Assembly (NCBI RefSeq): GCF_004329815.1
Contig: NZ_SJPE01000009.1
Location: forward strand, 59,691-123,690
Length of the DNA: 64,000 bases
Direction: 5' to 3'
DNA from: Flavobacterium silvisoli
Lineage (GTDB): Bacteria > Bacteroidota > Bacteroidia > Flavobacteriales > Flavobacteriaceae
Part shown: positions 61,401 to 64,000 of the stretch, piece after piece
Layout: each line of letters begins with the position of its first letter
How positions within the stretch are numbered: position 1 is the stretch's first letter
Notes under the pieces: model-generated
Seen by the model: the letters and a program-made list of their open reading frames with translations, nothing else
Told to the model about the DNA's origin: nothing
Database searches by the model: none
Position numbers and translations under genes: made by a program

Positions 61401-64000
61401 AACGGATGTGCAACGGTTCAGGTGCTTCCCGCTCCCGGGAATTTACCGGTAGAGAATACATTTTGTACCACAGGTGAATGTAGAACATTAGAGGCTAACA
61501 TATCGCCGATTCCATCAACAACTGATTATGCGGTAACCAGTATTCCTTATTGTCCGCAGGCTGCGTTTGATGATCCTTCATTTATCAAATTCCCAGTGGG
61601 TCAGGATGATGTATATTCTCCTGTCTTCACTTTACCTTTTAATTTCTGTTTTTATGGAACTAATTTTACAACTGTACAAATAGGTGATAACGGAGTAATT
61701 AGTTTTGGTACCAATTATACCCCAAACAGTGGTAGCCAAAATTCATGGCAACAGACAGTTACTTCATTTGGCAATCCAAATTTCCCAGGAGCTTCCTATA
61801 CAGATAATCCATTTAGAAATAAAATATGTGGAGTTTATCAGGATACAAATACACTGACTAACCCGCCTGCTCCGCAAACCAAGAGTGTAAATTACCAGAT
61901 GATAGGTACTTACCCTTGTAGAAAATTAGTAGTGAACTTCAATAATTTGGCACAGTTTAGCTGTGGTTATGGATCGGGAGCACAAACATCACAAATAGTT
62001 TTATATGAAGTATCAAATATTATTGAAATTTATGTAGAGAACCGTACTCCTTGTACCACGTGGAATTCAGGAAGAGGTGTTATTGGTATAAAAGGAAATG
62101 GTGCAAATCCACCATTCAAAGTTGCACCAAACAGAGATGTAGGTAGCTGGACCGCTCACCAGGAAGCATGGCGATTTACACCTAACGGTCCTAATGTACC
62201 TGTTAATATTATATGGTATGACGGACCAACAGTAATAGGAAATGGTCCTACCGTCACAGTGTGTCCGACGGCTGATACCACCTATACTTTGGAAGCCAAT
62301 TATAACGTATGTGGGATACCGCAAAAGGCAACAACAGATTTTGATTTATTTGTACATCCGGACAGCACAGGTGAGCCTACCGATATGGTGGGAACTTGTT
62401 TTTCGAATTGTTTTGATTTAACTACAAAAGACGCTGAAATTTTAGGTTCTTTAGATCCGAATGATTATGAAATTAGTTATTACACAACGTTAGCAGATGC
62501 CGAAGCTGGAGTTAACCCAATTACTAATCTTACTAATTATTGTCCTGTTGCTTCCGGAATTATATATGTTGCGATCGAACTGGCAGCATATAATTGTAAA
62601 ATAATTAAACACTTTACAATAACAATAAGTGCTGTTCCGCCAACTGCTACTATTACAACGTCAGCAACTAGCGTATGTGAAGGCGATACAGTTACAGTTA
62701 CCTTTACCGGTGCTAATGGAAGTGCTCCTTATACCTTTAATTATACAGATCCTAACGGAGTACCACAATCAATAGCTTCTGCTAGTACTTCGGATAGCGT
62801 TACAATCAATGTACCTACAGGTACTTTTGGTAGCTACACTTATACTCTTACTAGTGTCACAAGTGCCTCAGGATGTTCGCAGAGTCAATCCGGTTCTGTT
62901 ACGGTAACGGTTAATAAAATGCCAACAGCCACTATAAGCGGCAGTGCTGATTTATGTCAAGGAGATCCTTCTGCCACCATTACTTTTACGGGTGCCAACG
63001 GAGATCTTCCATATGTATTTACATATCTTGATCCAAACGGAGTTCAACAAACCATTGCTTCTTCAGCAACTGGTAATACAGCCACTATTACAGTACCTTC
63101 AACTACAGTAGGAACTTTTACTTACACTTTAGTAAGTGTTGCAGGTTCATCAACCCCTGCCTGTTCACAAAATCAATCAGGAGTAGCTACTGTAAATGTT
63201 AATCCGTTACCTACTGCTACAATTTCCGGAACCGTTTCGGTTTGTGAGAATTCAACGCCTGATCCTGAAATTACATTTACCGGAATTAACGGGATTTCGC
63301 CTTTTACTTTCACTTATTTAGATCCTAATAATGTTACGCAAACCATTTCTACATTAGCAGGAAATGATACCGTTACGATAAGTGTTCCGACCAATGTAGT
63401 GGGTACCTATACTTATACACTCCTTAGTGTGTCAAGTTCCTCTACACCGGCTTGTTCTCAAAATCAGTCCGGTTCCGCAACAGTAACCGTAAATCAACTT
63501 CCTGTTGTTAACACGCCGACTCCTTATGTGGTTTGTGATGATGATGAAGACGGAATTTATTGCTCGTTCAATTTAACCAGCAAAGATGCTGAGATTATTA
63601 CCGGATCATTTGTAGTTGAATACTATAACACATTAGCGGATGCTCAGTCAGGAACTGCCACGCCTTTAGCGAGTCCTTACTGCAACATATCACCAAACAC
63701 TCAGACGTTATATGTTAGGGTATATGATATTAGTTCACCGAGTTGTTATTCGACTACTACCTTACAGTTGATAGTAAATCCTCATCCTGTTCCGAAGCCG
63801 AACATTTCGGATTATGTACAGTGTGATTACAACAGCCCTGGAGATGGAGTGGAGCAGTTTATCCTTAACAGTAAAGACGTAGAGATTGCCAATGGTCAAT
63901 CAGGTGTTGCCATAGGATACTACCTTACTCAGGCAGATGCCTTGAGCCAGACCAATCCGTTACCAAATGTATACACTTCGGGAACACAACAGATTTGGAT
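58416..64000 (+). CDS. Giant secreted adhesin-like protein with Big-1, HYR and Ig-like repeats (partial; runs off window)
   Basis: ATG at 58416 opens a frame that stays open for 1861 codons to the window end. A long signal segment is present (about 15-35, GVLATMAMFLAVFLLPITAI). A beta-rich region (about 80-365) precedes a Big-1-type Ig domain (about 369-455, AIVKDTNGLPIPNTAVTFTI). Two HYR domains follow (about 466-618, IVCPANITINAATG and ATDNCGI ... FPVGTTTVTWTATDVNGN). Three Ig-like repeats of about 95 residues lie at 1407-1695 (PTATISGSADLCQGDPSATI type). A second module repeats around SKDAEI/TKDAEI (three copies). This is typical of T9SS type B gliding-associated surface proteins, but the sorting domain lies beyond the window. 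Confidence 0.88.
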   Translation, partial: MKKSYFLYFSQNRLGVLATMAMFLAVFLLPITAISQQQKKTANKTQTKKTTQVYKPGTFESLGVNSSRLSSSNGPSLNNTLAGALSEIYSVTGHYTLSADGKGSSSASMSIRVNKPNAAATVKKAILMCSTTSSTTANGCVTLSGTPINWDGVATNSSSTVFNNYWADVTSIVSAQINAFPAGISTLPVTECNSSSIEGEALLVVFNDASATEKTIIIMFGASTPSGDNFSLTLAQPIDPSQPGALLDMGLGIAFSYQNGGGTQTSQVTVNGIRLSSSAGGEDDGESTNGGLITVGGIGDVNTNPSDPNVGPTTQYTDDELYSILPFISSTTTSLNINTVNPSGDDNIFLAYFSLSGSAIVGEGILLAQSTTSGNVGTNHTVTAIVKDTNGLPIPNTAVTFTITSGPNAGVAPFTATTDANGEVTFTYNGAGGAGTDTIVACFTNSLSQQVCSNILSFQWTTSVLLPTIVCPANITINAATGMCGGNVTYPPAIASGVPVPTVTYSHASGSFFPIGSTTVTATATNVNGSASCQFVITINDVEPPVITVSNITKCFEDNNFGCAIPLGATATDNCGIASLTSNAPACFPVGTTTVTWTATDVNGNVSTATQTVVRKNPLQLSVVATPNPVCLNGISTLRAIPYTFSTATAVPLNPMTAATTVLNNGSDNVPSTVTNIGFTFNFGGIDYTQCSISPDGWLLLGSNAANGQPVNSTTSTQNTPKLYPFWDDLATGTTGSVKTLVTGTAPNRIFIVEWNVTIPKNTAAPANSTFQMWLYEGTNVVEYHYGTMGAQTSNSISAGYTVNATNYSSINFAANSASTTIPYDINNTVPASGTTYIYTPISSLIWSPTTNLFTDSAATIPYTSDSRGIVYAANIPLTGTSYTVTGTNTAGCTASATVNLTVSVPTATMAASQTICPGNTANITITATPNTIVTITASNQPVPYNINVGPTGTATFTTPVLQETVVYELIKVRGFFTFCESTITGQVVTITVVPNGCATVQVLPAPGNLPVENTFCTTGECRTLEANISPIPSTTDYAVTSIPYCPQAAFDDPSFIKFPVGQDDVYSPVFTLPFNFCFYGTNFTTVQIGDNGVISFGTNYTPNSGSQNSWQQTVTSFGNPNFPGASYTDNPFRNKICGVYQDTNTLTNPPAPQTKSVNYQMIGTYPCRKLVVNFNNLAQFSCGYGSGAQTSQIVLYEVSNIIEIYVENRTPCTTWNSGRGVIGIKGNGANPPFKVAPNRDVGSWTAHQEAWRFTPNGPNVPVNIIWYDGPTVIGNGPTVTVCPTADTTYTLEANYNVCGIPQKATTDFDLFVHPDSTGEPTDMVGTCFSNCFDLTTKDAEILGSLDPNDYEISYYTTLADAEAGVNPITNLTNYCPVASGIIYVAIELAAYNCKIIKHFTITISAVPPTATITTSATSVCEGDTVTVTFTGANGSAPYTFNYTDPNGVPQSIASASTSDSVTINVPTGTFGSYTYTLTSVTSASGCSQSQSGSVTVTVNKMPTATISGSADLCQGDPSATITFTGANGDLPYVFTYLDPNGVQQTIASSATGNTATITVPSTTVGTFTYTLVSVAGSSTPACSQNQSGVATVNVNPLPTATISGTVSVCENSTPDPEITFTGINGISPFTFTYLDPNNVTQTISTLAGNDTVTISVPTNVVGTYTYTLLSVSSSSTPACSQNQSGSATVTVNQLPVVNTPTPYVVCDDDEDGIYCSFNLTSKDAEIITGSFVVEYYNTLADAQSGTATPLASPYCNISPNTQTLYVRVYDISSPSCYSTTTLQLIVNPHPVPKPNISDYVQCDYNSPGDGVEQFILNSKDVEIANGQSGVAIGYYLTQADALSQTNPLPNVYTSGTQQIW

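Overview
The window reads as chromosomal DNA of a Flavobacteriaceae bacterium, most likely a Flavobacterium or a close relative (phylum Bacteroidota). The grounds are several type IX secretion (T9SS) C-terminal sorting domains, many start regions preceded by the Bacteroidota -7 promoter box TAnnTTTG, a bacillithiol gene (bshA), the flavobacterial order lptD / amidase / MCE protein / Fe-S protein, and numerous outer-membrane barrels and lipoproteins. I found no rRNA, tRNA, CRISPR array, prophage or intact insertion sequence.

Layout. 1-14.3 kb: envelope block, rightward apart from the clipped lptD start and one leftward barrel gene: amidase, MlaD-like MCE protein, two Fe-S (Hdr-like) proteins around a HAD protein, PAP2 phosphatase, MBOAT/SGNH acyltransferase pair, a 1000-residue GH3 plus serine hydrolase lipoprotein, bshA. 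14.5-20.2 kb: aroC, a dicarboxylate/amino-acid symporter, two tandem paralogous T9SS proteins. 20.2-29.6 kb: mostly leftward: mutS2, surface proteins, a transglutaminase-like protein, a signal-less periplasmic-binding-fold protein, GNAT, nucleoside phosphorylase, SUI1 factor, 2OG oxygenase; ung is rightward. 29.7-34.9 kb: fused E1 alpha/beta 2-oxoacid dehydrogenase, a glycine-zipper lipoprotein, a secreted thioredoxin/DUF4215-repeat/T9SS protein, a YwqK-like protein. 35.2-41.9 kb: a leftward fatty-acid beta-oxidation operon, MarR regulator - fadN-like - thiolase - acyl-CoA dehydrogenase. 42-54.7 kb: lipoprotein and membrane genes, fatty acyl-CoA ligase, LTA-synthase-like protein, phosphatase, pyrE, NUDIX, CAT-like acetyltransferase, coaD, ddl, PASTA protein, rluD. 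54.8-58.3 kb: leftward folE-cysS-yidD-lgt. 58.4 kb to the end: the first 1861 residues of a giant secreted adhesin-like protein that continues past the window.

The most unusual signal is in the gaps between co-directional genes. At eight junctions the space between one stop codon and the next gene's start region is filled almost entirely by an inverted-repeat element. All three junctions of the beta-oxidation operon are of this kind. In most of them the arms are tandem arrays of units of about 7 nt (AAGAAGC, GATAATA, AAATTCC; one has 8-nt units). In two of the three operon junctions the AAGAAGC arms enclose a four-helix-bundle (IVP family) gene, one intact and one decayed, which looks like the layout of 23S rRNA intervening sequences moved into operon junctions. 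Two other junctions hold a different, related structured element that resembles the Flavo-1 RNA type.

Several genes have long in-frame 5' extensions that run over promoter boxes; the starts given here were chosen to avoid that.
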